Source: Melanopsichium pennsylvanicum
Taxonomy: Eukaryota > Basidiomycota > Ustilaginomycetes > Ustilaginales
Assembly (NCBI GenBank): GCA_900208305.1
Contig: OAPG01000002.1
Coordinates: 1,426,001 to 1,490,000 of the forward strand
Reading direction: 5' to 3'
Length of the DNA: 64,000 nucleotides
A model generated the notes under the pieces. That model ran no database searches. It was not told the DNA's origin and was given only the letters and a program-made list of their open reading frames with translations. Shown here piece after piece: positions 39,867-52,738 of this stretch (positions are counted from its first letter, which is position 1; every line of letters starts with the position of its first letter). Position numbers and translations under genes: made by a program.

Positions 39867-41852
39867 ATGGTCGGAATATCAACAGCAGCATCACATATTG
39901 CCCCAACCCAAGCGCATAGGCTCGTAGGCAACGCCCGCATACTTGCACCGCCACCACTCCAATTACCGCTACTCACACTCGGCGTGCTCGGAGCTCAGAC
40001 AGTATGGTCGATGGACATGGCCTTTGCGCCACCCTATCTGCTAGACCTTGGTCTGTCCAAATCAGCTATGGCCGCCGTGTTCGTAGCTGGTCCGCTCTCG
40101 GGTCTTATCGTACAGCCACTCATTGGCAGCCTTGCGGATAATAGCACTTCAAAGTACGGTCGTCGTCGCCCCTTTCTCGCAGCATCAACACTCATCTGTG
40201 CATTCAGCATTCTGCTCCTCGGTTTCGCTAGCCAAGTTGCTGCATGGTTCACTATCACAGGCAGCAAGGCACATGCCAACCTTGCCATCTTGCTCGGCAT
40301 CTTGTCGGTTTATCTCGTCGACTTCTCCGTCAATGCTGTCACCGCCCTTGATCGAGCACTCATGGTTGATGTCGCTACCACCGAAGATCAAGCCGAGGCC
40401 AATGCTTGGGCTGCCCGTCTATGCGGCGTGGGATCCGTGCTCAGCTTTCTCATTGGCAATCTCGATCTTCCTAGCCTTGCTCCAAGATGGCTTGGAACGA
40501 CGCAAATCCAGATCATTTCGGTGCTTGTCACCGCAATCCTTCTATCCACCCACGCCCTTGTCCTGCTCCGTGTCCAAGAGCAGGTGCTTGCTCCCACTCG
40601 CACTCGCACTCAAGCCTCAGGTTCAACAAGAAAAGCTAAGGGATTCGGCTTGTCAAGTGTCCTCGTCGATCTCTACACTCAAGCAAGAGGATTGCCCCAA
40701 CCCATCCTCGAAATCTTCAAGGTGCAATTTTTCGCTCAGATTGGCTGGTTCCCCTTTCTGTTCTACAGCACCACGTGGGTTGGCGAAATCTATAAGAATG
40801 ATGTTCGTCTCAATCAAGGCGGTAAGCAGAGCGATCATGAGCTGTTCGAGCAAGCCACACGTGCTGGCAGCCGCGCCTTCTTCTGGGGCGCCATCCTCTC
40901 CCTCATCACTTCGATCTTGCTCCCGCTCGTGATTCCGAACCCTGTGCACGAATCTCATACGCATCCGGTCTGGTTTGCCAGCTCGACGTTGATGGGAAAG
41001 CTCAGAGGTATGCGAGAGCATTGGCCAGAGCTGCCATTTTGGTGGCCATTCTCGTGCTTCGTCTTTGCTGTTTCCATGCTGGGAGGGACCTACTTTGCGG
41101 GTCTGACACAGAGCGTTTTTCTCGCTACTTGGGTGATCGCATCGGTGGGCTTTTGCTTTGCCATCTCCAACTGGCTTCCGTTTGCATTGCTGGGCATTCT
41201 GATCCAGACGCAGCAGGTGCAAGACGTGCCCAACGCGGCAAACAACTCTAATGGTACTGCCGGTCATCGCTCATCAAACGGTGCGCGTGAAACAGATGAA
41301 GTCACGATGGCTTTATTGGGCGATAGCAATCAGGACGAGCATGCACATGGCACATCAATGGGGCAAATACCTTCGTACGACTCGCCTTATAACAAACGCT
41401 CGCGGCCGCAATCGCGTATCCATGGCGATCAGGACTCGGATGAAGAGGAGTCAGTGGGGGCTGCGTTATCTTTTGGAGCGTCGAGTGTTGAGGATGAAGC
41501 GCAAGCTCTTGATCGCGGAGCTGAAGAGGACCATGTGGAAAGAGGCCAAGGTGGAAGCGGTGGCGCGGCTAGCACTTGGTCACATGCAGGCACTGTGCTT
41601 GGGTTGCACAACACGGCGATCGTCATCCCGCAGTTTTTGGTGACAGCAATATCGTCTATGATCTTTGCCATCATGGAACCGAGTAACGACGAGACCAAGA
41701 AAGGACAGAATGTAGCACATGGAGGCACAGCAAGGAAAAGTAGCGATGCGTTGGGACTCATTTTCAGGCTCGGCGGTTGCTGCGCAATAGTCGCTGGCAT
41801 CTTGGCAGTTCGGTTGGTTCGTCGGTATGGTCACGAGCTTCGAGGCTACTGA
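39867..41852 (+). CDS. GPH/SLC45-type sugar (sucrose/maltose) proton symporter
   Basis: 661-residue integral membrane protein. About twelve hydrophobic segments can be seen, the first at about residues 35-60 and the last at about 637-653. The cytoplasmic loop SLADNSTSKYGRRRPF (residues 88-103) is the hallmark of the plant SUT, animal SLC45 and fission yeast Sut1 alpha-glucoside/sucrose transporters. A long hydrophilic loop (about residues 460-570, with many Asp, Glu and Ser) separates the last transmembrane helices, longer than in plants. Import of plant sugar would suit a plant-associated fungus, but substrate is not shown by the sequence. The ATG at 39867 was taken because the upstream in-frame sequence begins with TTG. 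The uORF Met-Lys-stop (39746) could lower translation. Single exon. Confidence 0.9.
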   Translation: MVGISTAASHIAPTQAHRLVGNARILAPPPLQLPLLTLGVLGAQTVWSMDMAFAPPYLLDLGLSKSAMAAVFVAGPLSGLIVQPLIGSLADNSTSKYGRRRPFLAASTLICAFSILLLGFASQVAAWFTITGSKAHANLAILLGILSVYLVDFSVNAVTALDRALMVDVATTEDQAEANAWAARLCGVGSVLSFLIGNLDLPSLAPRWLGTTQIQIISVLVTAILLSTHALVLLRVQEQVLAPTRTRTQASGSTRKAKGFGLSSVLVDLYTQARGLPQPILEIFKVQFFAQIGWFPFLFYSTTWVGEIYKNDVRLNQGGKQSDHELFEQATRAGSRAFFWGAILSLITSILLPLVIPNPVHESHTHPVWFASSTLMGKLRGMREHWPELPFWWPFSCFVFAVSMLGGTYFAGLTQSVFLATWVIASVGFCFAISNWLPFALLGILIQTQQVQDVPNAANNSNGTAGHRSSNGARETDEVTMALLGDSNQDEHAHGTSMGQIPSYDSPYNKRSRPQSRIHGDQDSDEEESVGAALSFGASSVEDEAQALDRGAEEDHVERGQGGSGGAASTWSHAGTVLGLHNTAIVIPQFLVTAISSMIFAIMEPSNDETKKGQNVAHGGTARKSSDALGLIFRLGGCCAIVAGILAVRLVRRYGHELRGY

Positions 41853-43599
41853 CACTGTATAATCACAATCGCGAGTACACAAATCACACAGAGGTGCCGT
41901 TCGGGGCCGTGGTTTCATCGAGATTTCGGACTAGTTTGAACGAAGGAGTGAGGGGTTCTTGAGTGAGAGTTCGTGGGCTCACTGTCTTGTGATACTCAGA
42001 GGCGAAATGAAGAATTGCTTACACGACTGCAATGTGGTATAAAATTATAAAAAGAGACTTTTTCGGCAAACGTCTGCGATTATCGTACAAATGATCTCGA
42101 AACAAGGGAATAAATGTGTAGACTGAGCACAAACACCATCTCAATCATGCAGCGGTAGGAAGAATTCAAGCTTGCCGGTGTTCGGCTGGTAAACAGCCGG
42201 AAGAGCGGCTGAGATAGAGATCAAGTTGTCGCGGACGAAATGTTGAGCGCCTCTATTGTATGCAATAATTTGCCTTTGTGTTGAGGATCGGATGAACGGG
42301 CTTGGTTGATATGAACGAGCCTAAATTGTTTCATTAAGTACAGTAAATTTATAATATTAAAATAAACACCAGTCACTCAGATATTCAAGTTGCGACGCTC
42401 TCTATCAATGTGGGGTGTACTTTAAATTTACTGTATCTGCTTCTTGATTGTATTTGTAAAATTCAAAGTTGGAGAAGCGTGGCTAAAATTCACAATTCGA
42501 GCAAATTCGAGGTTTGATTACAATTTCGAGCTGGAATTTCGAAATATACGCGTACCTTGTAGCAGAGCAGTCCATGCAGCTGCTGCTTGCTGTACTGTAC
42601 TGTACTGTACGCTTAATTAGGTACACTGGATGTGTTGAAATGTAGAAGAAATGGTTGACGAGACCTTTCGAAGCCTTGGCAGCGAGAGAGCGAGAGAGCG
42701 AGATGAAGGAAGGCCACTCGCCGGTTCGCAGGTTGTGCTTTATTTAATTGATATACAAAGTCACGCACGCCAAATAACTTACAGTATACTACTCTATGAG
42801 CCACGCCTTCAAGTTAGGCCAAACTGTAATGCCGTTTTATGATTCATTGAGCACCACACTGTGTGCCGTCTGTTATCTACAATTGAGTAAACTGCTGTTG
42901 AATTGTGTATGTACTGTATGCTTGATGCTCATACATTCATAATACACCATACGGCATTGTATTTGCTCAATCAAAGATCCACGAGGACCGCTTCTCTCTG
43001 TGTCGACATCTTGTCGCTCGGACCTCCCTTTTTCTTATTCTATTGTATCCGTATCTCATCTCATCCTCTCGTCACTACCCTTCTTCTTTATCCGATCCAT
43101 ACACGAGTGCTTCGAACAACAACGATCACAATCATAATCACAATCACCGCTTGCACACAAAACACAGTAAATTATAGCTGCCATTCACCACCTTCCGAGG
43201 CCCGTCCATCCCCACCAAAACTACGCGCGTGTTTGATTCGAGTAGTCTTTCCCTTTCAATACGCTATTACTGGCTTTCAATAGCTATCTCTTGCTATCAC
43301 TGCACTACACTACTTGCCCATTTTCAGCTCAACAAATCCGATCGACAAATATCATCACATCCCAGTACACTACGATTGCTTTAATCCGCCTTTTGCCTTT
43401 TCACCTGACTGTCAGCGAAAACCTTTCTTTTTCTTTAACCACAGTCCCATCAGCTGTGCATCACTGATTTGTCACCCAAATGCAAGCTGTTTTTCATCAT
43501 CAATAATCATCGATACAGTCAAATCAGTAGCAGCACCTACAGCCGCTGTATCATCTCCGTCATTAGCGTCATACATACCTTACCTCGACATCTGGTCAC
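41853..43599. promoter_or_regulatory. 1.7 kb region upstream of the RasGAP gene
   Basis: AT-rich DNA with an unusual density of TACTGTA/TACAGTA motifs: 42339-42345, 42429-42435, the array at 42590-42610, 42780-42786 and 42912-42918. From about 42960 the sequence becomes pyrimidine-rich and looks like the leader of the RasGAP gene. No protein gene is supported. Confidence 0.5.
42590..42610. repeat. (TACTG)n pentanucleotide repeat
   Basis: Four to five copies of TACTG overlapping at TAC, in the region with other TACTGTA motifs. Confidence 0.9.
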
Positions 43600-46500
43600 A
43601 TGAACAACTCTTTCAGCTCGCCACCGACCGGCGCTGGTGGCAGCAATAGCGGCTCCGTCAGCACTCATGCAAGCGTAGAAGCTGTCGCCCCAACAGCGTC
43701 CACTACTGGGCCAGCTTCCTCAACTACAGCAACCGCCGCTCCTTCCCACCAGTCCCGTGACTCTCGGCGTCAAGGCCTTGGCTTGATTAATGCCGACACC
43801 TACTCTTCGCCTCCGTCACACACCTCTTCGCCCTCATATCACCAATTTCAATCCAGCCGCCAGCCTCTGCCCCCTCAGCCTCCGCAGTACCAGCAGCAAT
43901 CGCATCACCAATACCAGCATCAACAACACCTGCCGCATCACCACCATCATCACGCCGCCTCCACCAGCAGTAGCTCAGGCTTTCGCCACGACTCCACCGA
44001 CAGTGGTTTCACACCCGCTTTCTCGAACAATACCATCATGCACACCAGCCCCAATCTCGTCGGCGACTCATCTGAGCCAACGCTGCCAACTCACACTACC
44101 CAACCAGTCTCTGCCAATGCTTCGAGCCAGCTTCTCATTGCCAGCATCGTTCAAAGATTGGTAAACAAGGTGAGTTTGGCCATCCCTCCACACCTTGTAT
44201 CTTCAGCCATCCAAGTCACAAGCGCAGACTGACACCCTCTCTCCTACTTTCTGCTGTTCACACTATCGCAACATTCTTCAGCTACCATGCAACTCGGGCT
44301 GGCGTCTCCAGCTTGTCGAGGAGGATGAGCTCGTCCGTTCTTGCGTCCTCAATCTGATCAACCTCAGCTGCTTCCAGCTCGGAATCGTTGTCAGAGAGCT
44401 GCTCGGAGCCATCGAGGTGCTCGTCAAACAATCTTCGCAGCAACGTCTTGAACAGCAAGCCAGCATCGGCATCCTTCATTCGCAGCTCTTCGTCCTCAAG
44501 GTCCTCGTTTCCTGCCTCAATCACCAATGGCGCATCGCATCTTGTCACGCCAACGCTCCACGTCCTGGGCTCGACCTTCTACCAACTTCCCCGAGCACCA
44601 ATGCTACAAACGAACAAGGCTTTACTGCCACCGCTTCGACTTCAGCTCACGGCTGGACCGATCCACCTGCCATGGACGATACACAGGCCAAGCACGTTCT
44701 CAGTGTCATGACGTTGCTCATCAAGCAGAACGTTGTCAGGGAAGACCTCAACTTTTCATCCATCCACGAAGGAGTCGAGGCGAGGCCCTCATCCAAAGAC
44801 TCAGCCGCAGTACATGGCCTATCGGGACGCGCTGCACCTTCAGAACGATCTCTGCGTGATCTGAGCTTGCGCGACCCCACATCCACGTTCTCTAGCGCAA
44901 AGAGCTTCAGCAATACAGCCTCGAGACTTGCTCGTGACGACGCCGACGCTCGCGAAGACGGTGGCACGGCTGGTCTCGGCGACAAGTTCTCCGAAGCTTT
45001 CATGCCGAGCTCGCTTTGCCTTGCCGCTTCAACAAGCCTCCACGTGCTCTACCCCTGCTTCCCACCTACTCGATCACCATTCGACACGCCGCCAACGATC
45101 GATCACTTGGACTCGACCACTGCTGCTGCTGCTGCTGCTTCCAGACCTGATAGCAAAGACACCAAGATCACAATCACCGATGTTCGCCCTTCCGCTAGAT
45201 TCAATTCTTCCTCGTGGTCCAACACTGCCTTCAGCAAGGACGTCGAGGGCTTTGACGTGCCCAGCCACCTCCAGACACGAATCTACCGCCTCGCTAGCCA
45301 GGTCGTTTTCTACCTCAGCTCCAGCAATTGGGTCGTCGTCAGTGCTCGTCTCCGCAACCGACTCTACTACCTCAGCTCGACCATCGAAGAGGCTCCCAGC
45401 ACCGCAGAACTGCGTCTGCTCGAATGCTCCAACTTTCAACGTGGACGTCTCGCCAACATACTGCAGGAGGTCAGCACCTCTTTCCCCCAGCTCAAGCGAA
45501 GTGCTCAGTATGCGATCGCTCTGGTGCTTCGCCGCGCTATCTGGTCGTGGATTCAGTATCATCCGTCCGAGTTTGCCAATCTGGCCACCGCCAATCGACG
45601 CTTTGAAGGTAGTCCCGACGTTGTCTTCGACCAGGTATATTCCTTCGCTGATACCACAAAGCGAAAGATTGCTTTTTGGCCCATGCTCACGTCGCTGCTC
45701 ATTTTATGTCCAGATCTGGTCGGCAAAGCTGCCATTGGCGAAAACCGCAAGGCGAGCGGAAGTCTGGCGAAGAAGTTGTCCTTCATCGACGGCCTGCGCA
45801 AGTCTCCGCGCAACACTGCACTCATTGATGTTGCTACGCTCTGTTGTGTCGACCTCTTCAAGGCCGCAGCGTCGGTACCGCGATCCGAGAATGGTCTTCG
45901 CCTCATCGTGCATGATTTGGATGCTGAGCTCAAGGAAAGACTCTTCGACCCGAAACGACCCCTTGCCAGCGGCAACAAGCCCATCGAACTCATGCTCATG
46001 ATCGACTTCTTCGCCGCGCTTTTCCGCCTGGATCCTCAACGCACCATCCGCGAGCTGGTGCCTGTCTGCATGTCCGAGTCGAGTCCGATTCACTTCAAGA
46101 TTGCGCTCGTCAAGGCGTGCGTGCTTCTGGCAAGCGAGCGTCATCGCCTTCCGTGGGCAGCGGATGTCAGCCTCTTATACCCTCACATCTCGCGTGCTCT
46201 CCGTGCATTCTACCGAGAGACCACCTACCGCTTGCCACGTTTCGATAACCGCGAGATGGCGCGCAAGCGTGCGGCATCACGATCCGCGTCGTCCAGCCAT
46301 TTCCGCAATGTCTCGCTGTCGGGTTCAGCCGCCGCTGCCGCTGCCAGCATCGAAGAGCTTGGCCGTCTCGACCTCTTGCAATCCATCGTCCAGCTGTGGA
46401 CGCTCGACATTGCAGCGCTCGCACACGGCATCGACTTCGACCGACCCAAAGCTTTGTCCTCGCTCTCGGGCGGTGGCAGCGGCTTCGACCGAGAGAAGGT

Positions 46501-49500
46501 GCTGCGCAATGCCGTACAAGTCGATAGCCTGCTCGCGTTCACAGCGGCGAGCTGCTCGCTCTTCTCCACTCCGCCCGAGTTTGCATCTTTCCGAAAGATG
46601 TGTGCTGCCCTGCTCGCCCGAATCTACCATTCGGGCTTGCTGAATCCCAAGCTTGCTGAGTTCTGCGAAAATCAGCGTCACGTCGGCGTTGCCGGTCTGC
46701 CTTTCTTCTTCATTATCATCGCCGAGCAGCTCATGTTGTCCGACTCATCCGAGATGCAACGCCACTTCCTCGATTTGCTGCGCCGGTCGCAGCAACGGAT
46801 GGGTTTCTTCATCAGCCAGGAGCGAGACTGGGCTAGCACCATCCAAGCAACATTCTTTCCGCCAGCGCGCGAGCGCAAGCTGCAATCCATCTGGACGCAA
46901 TTCGTGACGCTTCTCATGATGTGCTCGAGCGATACCGAGGTATGCTCACTTGCAATGCAGTGTGCACATGGACATGCCCAAGTCACCGTTGCTATCAGCG
47001 ACTACTATGACCCGCTCTCGGAGGAATGGTTTAAGCTGTATACCGATTTGGCAGATCCAACCTTCCTGCACACGGGCCGCATCGCACAACAAAAACGCAT
47101 CCGCGCTCTCCTGCGTGACATCGAAATACCCTCCGCGGCAAGCTGGGTAACTTGGAAGGAAGCATACTCGCGTTGGGCCAACTTGACGCAGCTCGTTGCA
47201 CGTCCCATTGCCGAAGACACACTGACGGCGCAAGACAAGGCAGCGCAGTGGCACAACTATGCTGGCTTTCTGTGTGCATTTGGTGGCGCCTGCTTCTCGG
47301 CATCTGCCACCATTACCGCTGAGATCGAGCCCAGCATCGCCGAGGTCTTGCCGCAATTCTCCGATCCGAACGAGCAACCTTCGGAACTCATCGAACGCTT
47401 CGTTCAGGAGATGGTCGACTTGCTCGTGTCAGATTCGCTTTGGATCAGAGAAAAGGCCAAGGAGACGCTTGGTGTAGATCTCGGTCCACGTCTTATTGGG
47501 ATCCTCTTCCGTCAGATTCACGCTGTGCTCAGCGACTTTTTCGACAAGGAGACTGGATACCCAAAGACCAGCGACATGTACACCGTCTTTGTCGAGCAGA
47601 GCATCGGCGTGGCGACCATGGTGCTCAATCGTCTAGACGAGCTCAAAGCCTCGCCTTCGACGTCCAAGGTGGACATTGGATCGCTCATGGTGTTGTTTGT
47701 CGAATACACCAACTCGCTCGGACGTGATGAGCAAGCGCTGCGCATCAAGACAGCCATGTGCCAGATGTGCGAGGCTCTTATGCGCAAGAAAGCGGCCTTT
47801 TGCTTCTCGAACGAGCTTCGTGTCCGCAATCGCCTGTTTCAGGCCCTCACCACATGGACCTCGGACGGCTCTGAAGATGGTTTCCATTCAAATGCCCTCG
47901 ATGCACTCGACCGCCTCCATCGCGATCTCGATGTTGCATGTCTTAAGTGCATTTCGATCTTGCTCGACAAGCTGCCCTTGCTGCTCGCCGACGATGCGCT
48001 TCTCTTGGATGACAAGGTGGAAGGCGCCAAAACGCGTCACTTTGCCATGCACTTTGGCTATTTTATCAAGATCCTCAACCGCACCCGCCACTCGGAAACG
48101 GCCGCTGCAGCACGTGCGCGGGCTCTCAATGATGCCAAGTCGCTGGCAGGTACCAAGAGCAATAGGGTAGACATCAGTCGAGATTATGCTCCCCTCCGCG
48201 AGTCAGCGATTCTCGCTCTCTCAAACTTGCTGGCGTCCAACATCGACAGTGGGCTGCACAACTCGTTACCACTAGCTTATCATGAGGATCCACGCATCCG
48301 CACCGCCTTCATGCAGATCATGACCAACGTGCTCAATCAAGGCACCGCATTCGATGAGCTGGAACGCATGGGGGGAGCTCGCAAATCGAACCGTCTGGTG
48401 GATCTGGTTTGCCAAGAGAATTTGCAGCTTGCGCTGTCCATCTGCCAGGTCTGTCCTGGCCGTGATGTAGAGCCGATGAGCGTGCTGCTGCTCAGCATGT
48501 TTGACGCTAAGGGCGGCCTCATCCGCTTCCTCAAAGCCTCTGTCGAAGAGGAGATCCAGCGCACCGCCACTGAAGAGATGGTTTTTCGCAGCAACTCATT
48601 CTGCACTACGCTTCTTTCGACTTTTGCAAGGACCCACGGCTACGACTACCTGCGTTCGATCATGGCCCCACTCATCACCGAGTTCGCTCGCAAACCAGCC
48701 GGCTTCTCGGTGGAGATGGATCCATCACGAGTCGAGCCAAATGGAAGCGCCCTGAAGAACCAGAATGCTCTTGAGGAGATTGCTCAGGCTTTCATCGATG
48801 CCATCTGCTCGTCGGCTCATCGCGTGCCAGCAGTCTTGCGTGAGCTCTGCCGTCACATTCGCAACGTCCTCGACGCCCGCTTCCCTGCTTCACGCTACCA
48901 AGGAGTCGGGGGTCTTATGTTCCTTCGCTTCATCAGTCCGGCCGTTGTGTCGCCGCACATGATCGATATCAACCTCACCGGGCCCAGTAAGGACCTTCGT
49001 CGAGGCTTGGTGCTGATCAGCAAAATTCTCATCACGCTTGCCAGCAATAATCTCTTCTCGAGCCACAAGGAGCCTTTCATGACGGGTCTAAACGAGTTCC
49101 TGAAGAGCAACGTATGGAAGGTGACAGCTTTCCTAGACCAGGTATCGGACGCACGCACTGACCCTGATCGCCTGTACGCCGCAGATCAGCCGCTCGGCTT
49201 CGGCATTCACCCGAACGTGTATGGCATCGACGAGCGCGATCAGAGGATGTTGCATAGATTCTTGTTTGAGAACGTCGAGAAAGTCGGCAAGAGTCTGGCC
49301 GATCGTGCCTCCCAGTTCACGGGCGCTGCTGAAAACACTTTGTCTTACAATGACGAGGCACAGCAGCAACGCAGCCAAGGAGCCAAGCGCGTGTACGACG
49401 ACTTGTGTGATATGCTTGCTGCTGCAGGAGATCCCAAGGGGGATGATGCGCCGGAGCCCTCCTTTGGCGCCAATAATTTCCAGGACTTCTTGCGTCGACA

Positions 49501-52500
49501 TGCTGGCCGCAATATCGACGAAGACAGCTACCGCTCCATCTTTTACGAAGGTCCCGCTTCTCGTGGTGGTCGGCCTGTCCTGTACTATGCTATGCACAAC
49601 CAGAAGGCGGATACGATCGACTTCGAGGGCCTCATTTTGTATATCCTGCAGACGCTCGAGACCTTTGCATATCGTCAGTTCGACGTCGTCTTCGACACAA
49701 CCGCTTGCCAGCCGTCCAACGTGACACCGAGTCAGTGGCTGCTCTACTTTAGCTCTCTGGTGCCCGCATCGATTCTCGCCAACGTAGTCAACGTCGTCTT
49801 CCTCAACCCAAATACCACTGTCCGGCTAGAGCTGCAGTTCTGGAGTGCATCTACGTACAGCGATTCGACGCTTAAGCACGAGCTTGCCGACCGCATGACC
49901 TCGCTACAGAACGTCGTGCACTGCTCGACACTCGCCGAGATCGAGCAGTGGGTTGAGCCTCGCAACCTTGCCCTTGACCAGAGAACCACGTCCATCCTTG
50001 GCTCGTCTGCAGAGGTGCGCTTCGAACAGATCACGATGGTCTGGTATTACCGCACCTTGACACCTGTCATTTTTAGCATCGGTGGCGAATACTTGCAGAT
50101 CACAGGTCTCAAGCAGCAGGACTGGTTGCCCAACAGGTCCGTTCAGCTTAACGACGTCTTTCATCTGTCGGACATCGACGATGTACGCTCCATCTCGATT
50201 CGTGGCGACGACAACACTTTCTTCCTCTCTTGCCGAAATGGCTCGATGAACTTCGTCTTCAACAGTCGAGAGCGATCCGAGGTGGTGCAAGCGCTGCGAC
50301 AGGCCAAGGCTCGCGTGTCCAAATTCCGAGCCAACAACGCAGTCGACCGCGTCTTGCGCCCGAATGATGTACCAGGTACTTTGCTCAACATGGCTATGCT
50401 CAACATCACCAGCAACGATTCGGCATTGCGACTCAGCGCCTACAACCTCCTCTGTGCGTTGAGCACGTCATTCAATTTTGGAGCAAGTAGCGCCAAGAAG
50501 AGATTGCTCAGCTCCCATGGTCTCGCGCTCCCTGCCAACACCATGGCTTTCGTCACCGATCTCAGCAAGGATTTCGCAGTGGCCGCACCTGGCGTCACCC
50601 TCGAGTTCCTGCTGTCGTTCTTTGACGGCTTCGAACGTGCTGCGCCGAGCCAGAAGACGGTGTGCCTGCACTATCTATCACCCTGGCTATCGAACTTGGT
50701 CATGTTTGTTCATACCTCGCGCGAGCAGCAGGGCGAGTACCACCGCCGCATCAAGGAGATCCTCAACCAGCTCATCAGCATCACCACCAAGCAGCCAGAT
50801 ATGTATGCCATCATGCAGCGATGCGTTTGGTCGCAGCTGAGCCGTTTGGACGATCTGATCCCGATCTTCTTGGATGTGTTTGCCGAAGCCGCGATGGACT
50901 CGGGTCTACACACGGAACGCTTCGAGGCGGTGCTGGACACGATGGTGTCTTTTGCTTCGATCAACTTGCGGGGTAAGCTGCTGTCGCGATTGCGAAGAGT
51001 GATTGCCAAGACAGCACAGAATCCAGTGGTGTCTCAGCTGCCTCTGAATGCATCGTGGAAGGAGATCGCGACTTTGGTGCGGATGAACATGGTGCTGTCC
51101 TTTACCAACAGGGTCGAGGCGCTCTTGTACCTTCCAGAGCTGTTGCACGTCATCTTGCTGCTCGTCGGCAACGGTGTGGATGCGACGCGCTACTCGATCT
51201 ACGGAAGCGCCATCAATCTCGTCCATTCGCTTTGCACTGAAGATCCTCGCGAGGCCAGGAAGCCCGACGAGGCCACACTTCGCAGCGCAGAGGCGGTCGC
51301 TAAGCTGCGTGTGCTGCTGGAACAGCTAGCCGAGCCCGAGTCCCTCAAGCTTTTCGGTCTTCCTATTGCACCTCAAGGTAGCAGTGCGAATGCCGCCTTT
51401 GCCGCATCGCAAGAGATCGTTCGTGAAACTCCCGACAACGCCGCCATCGAGCGCCTAGCAACGCTCATGTACGAGGTAGCTGATGTAGCCGCACCCAACG
51501 TCGATGCGGCCAACAGCTGGCGGGCAAGATTGGCAAGCTTGGTCACAAGCACGGCGTTCCAGTACAACCCCATCATCCAATCTCGCGCCTTCGTGCTACT
51601 TGGGTGCCTGGCACAGGGAGAGATCGACGATGATCTGCTGTACCAGATTTTGGTCTCGCTTCGTGGATCCATCTCGGAATGGGCAAGTACGAGCTCAGAC
51701 ATGCCCATGGTCAGCATCGTGACTTGCTTGAGCAAGGTAGTCAAGATTCTCCCGACGCGATCGAGGTATCTCCCTCAAATGTTCTGGCTGGGTATTGCGA
51801 CGGTGCAGTGCGGCCACGTGCCATTGTTCAAGGCAGGAGTGGAGCTCATGCATTCCACCGTGGAAAGCATCTGGGAAAGAGGCATACCGGCAAGCGAAGG
51901 AAACGATCTGATCACGTACCTCTTGGATGCGCGTTTCGAATTTCGAGAGTTGGCCTGCAAGCTTGATGACGAGACGGGAGTGGATTTTGACATCAACTTT
52001 TCGTTTGGGATGGCGGCTTTGCTGGTCAAGGGTCTGCGACATCCGTGCACAAAGGATGTGACGACGAAATTGATGCAATCCATGCTGCACCATTGCGGAG
52101 TGGATGGGCAAGGTGAGCGACGATCCAGATCCGGTCGCATCTCGGAGCGTCAGCTCGGATTCTTCGTAGGACTACTACCCACGGCGACTCGGCCGGAAGA
52201 GTTTGGCCAGCTTCTTTCGCTGGCGGGAGTCGAGTCTGGCGTTTGCGAAGCAGCGATCGAGGCACGCCGTTCGGGGTACAAAGGACTGCAAGAGTACTTG
52301 GACGTGCTCAACAACCGCATTGCCTTGCTCCTCGTGACCCTCGTCACCTCGCTGCTGCAACACGCCGAGAGCGATGCCGAACGACTAATGCTGTATGTGT
52401 TTTTGAACGAGGCAGCCAGGGAGGTACCGGCGATTGTGAGTATTCTTTACGACAGCCTTGCACCTAGTATGAAGGATGTATTTGTAAATTGTTCCAACGG

Positions 52501-52738
52501 TGCCATCTTGGATGCGGTGCATGGAATCGCACAAACGGCGGTGAGTCAGCCCTTCTTTGCTGCACAGGCGAGAGAGACGCAAAAGAGGGGCGGACCCAAT
52601 GCGTACCTGGTAGAGTCAGGGTATGGTAGCTTGTTAGCATGCGGTGCGTTTGTTCCTCTGATGGAGGCAAGGAGACATGTCTTGTGCAAGCTGAGCATTC
52701 AATTGGTTCTAGGACTGACTGATGTCGGAACGACTTGA
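43600..52738 (+). CDS. Ira/neurofibromin-type Ras GTPase-activating protein
   Basis: Two exons, join(43600..44169, 44282..52738), 3008 residues, near the size of yeast Ira1. It speeds GTP hydrolysis by Ras and so restrains Ras/cAMP signalling. Exon 1 (190 codons) is disordered and Ser/Gln/His-rich until IVQRLVNK, then GTGAGT; exon 2 resumes at LPCNSGWRLQLVEED in phase 0 after CTTCAG. The RasGAP domain spans about residues 1596-1810, with the arginine finger at about Arg1626 (VFRSNS) and the FLRFISPAVVSP motif. It is followed at about 1945-2205 by the bipartite Sec14-like and PH-like module seen in neurofibromin (PVLYYAMHNQKAD, then IEQWVEPRNLALDQRT). The rest is alpha-helical repeat. Exon 2 alone is 8457 nt without a further intron. 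A TTG-initiated start at 44195 that ignores exon 1 is not believable. Confidence 0.94.

Noticed and set aside
44195..44281. RasGAP gene starting at 44195
   Set aside because: The start would be a TTG inside an intron; a good donor at 44170 and acceptor at 44281 link the body to the ATG exon at 43600.
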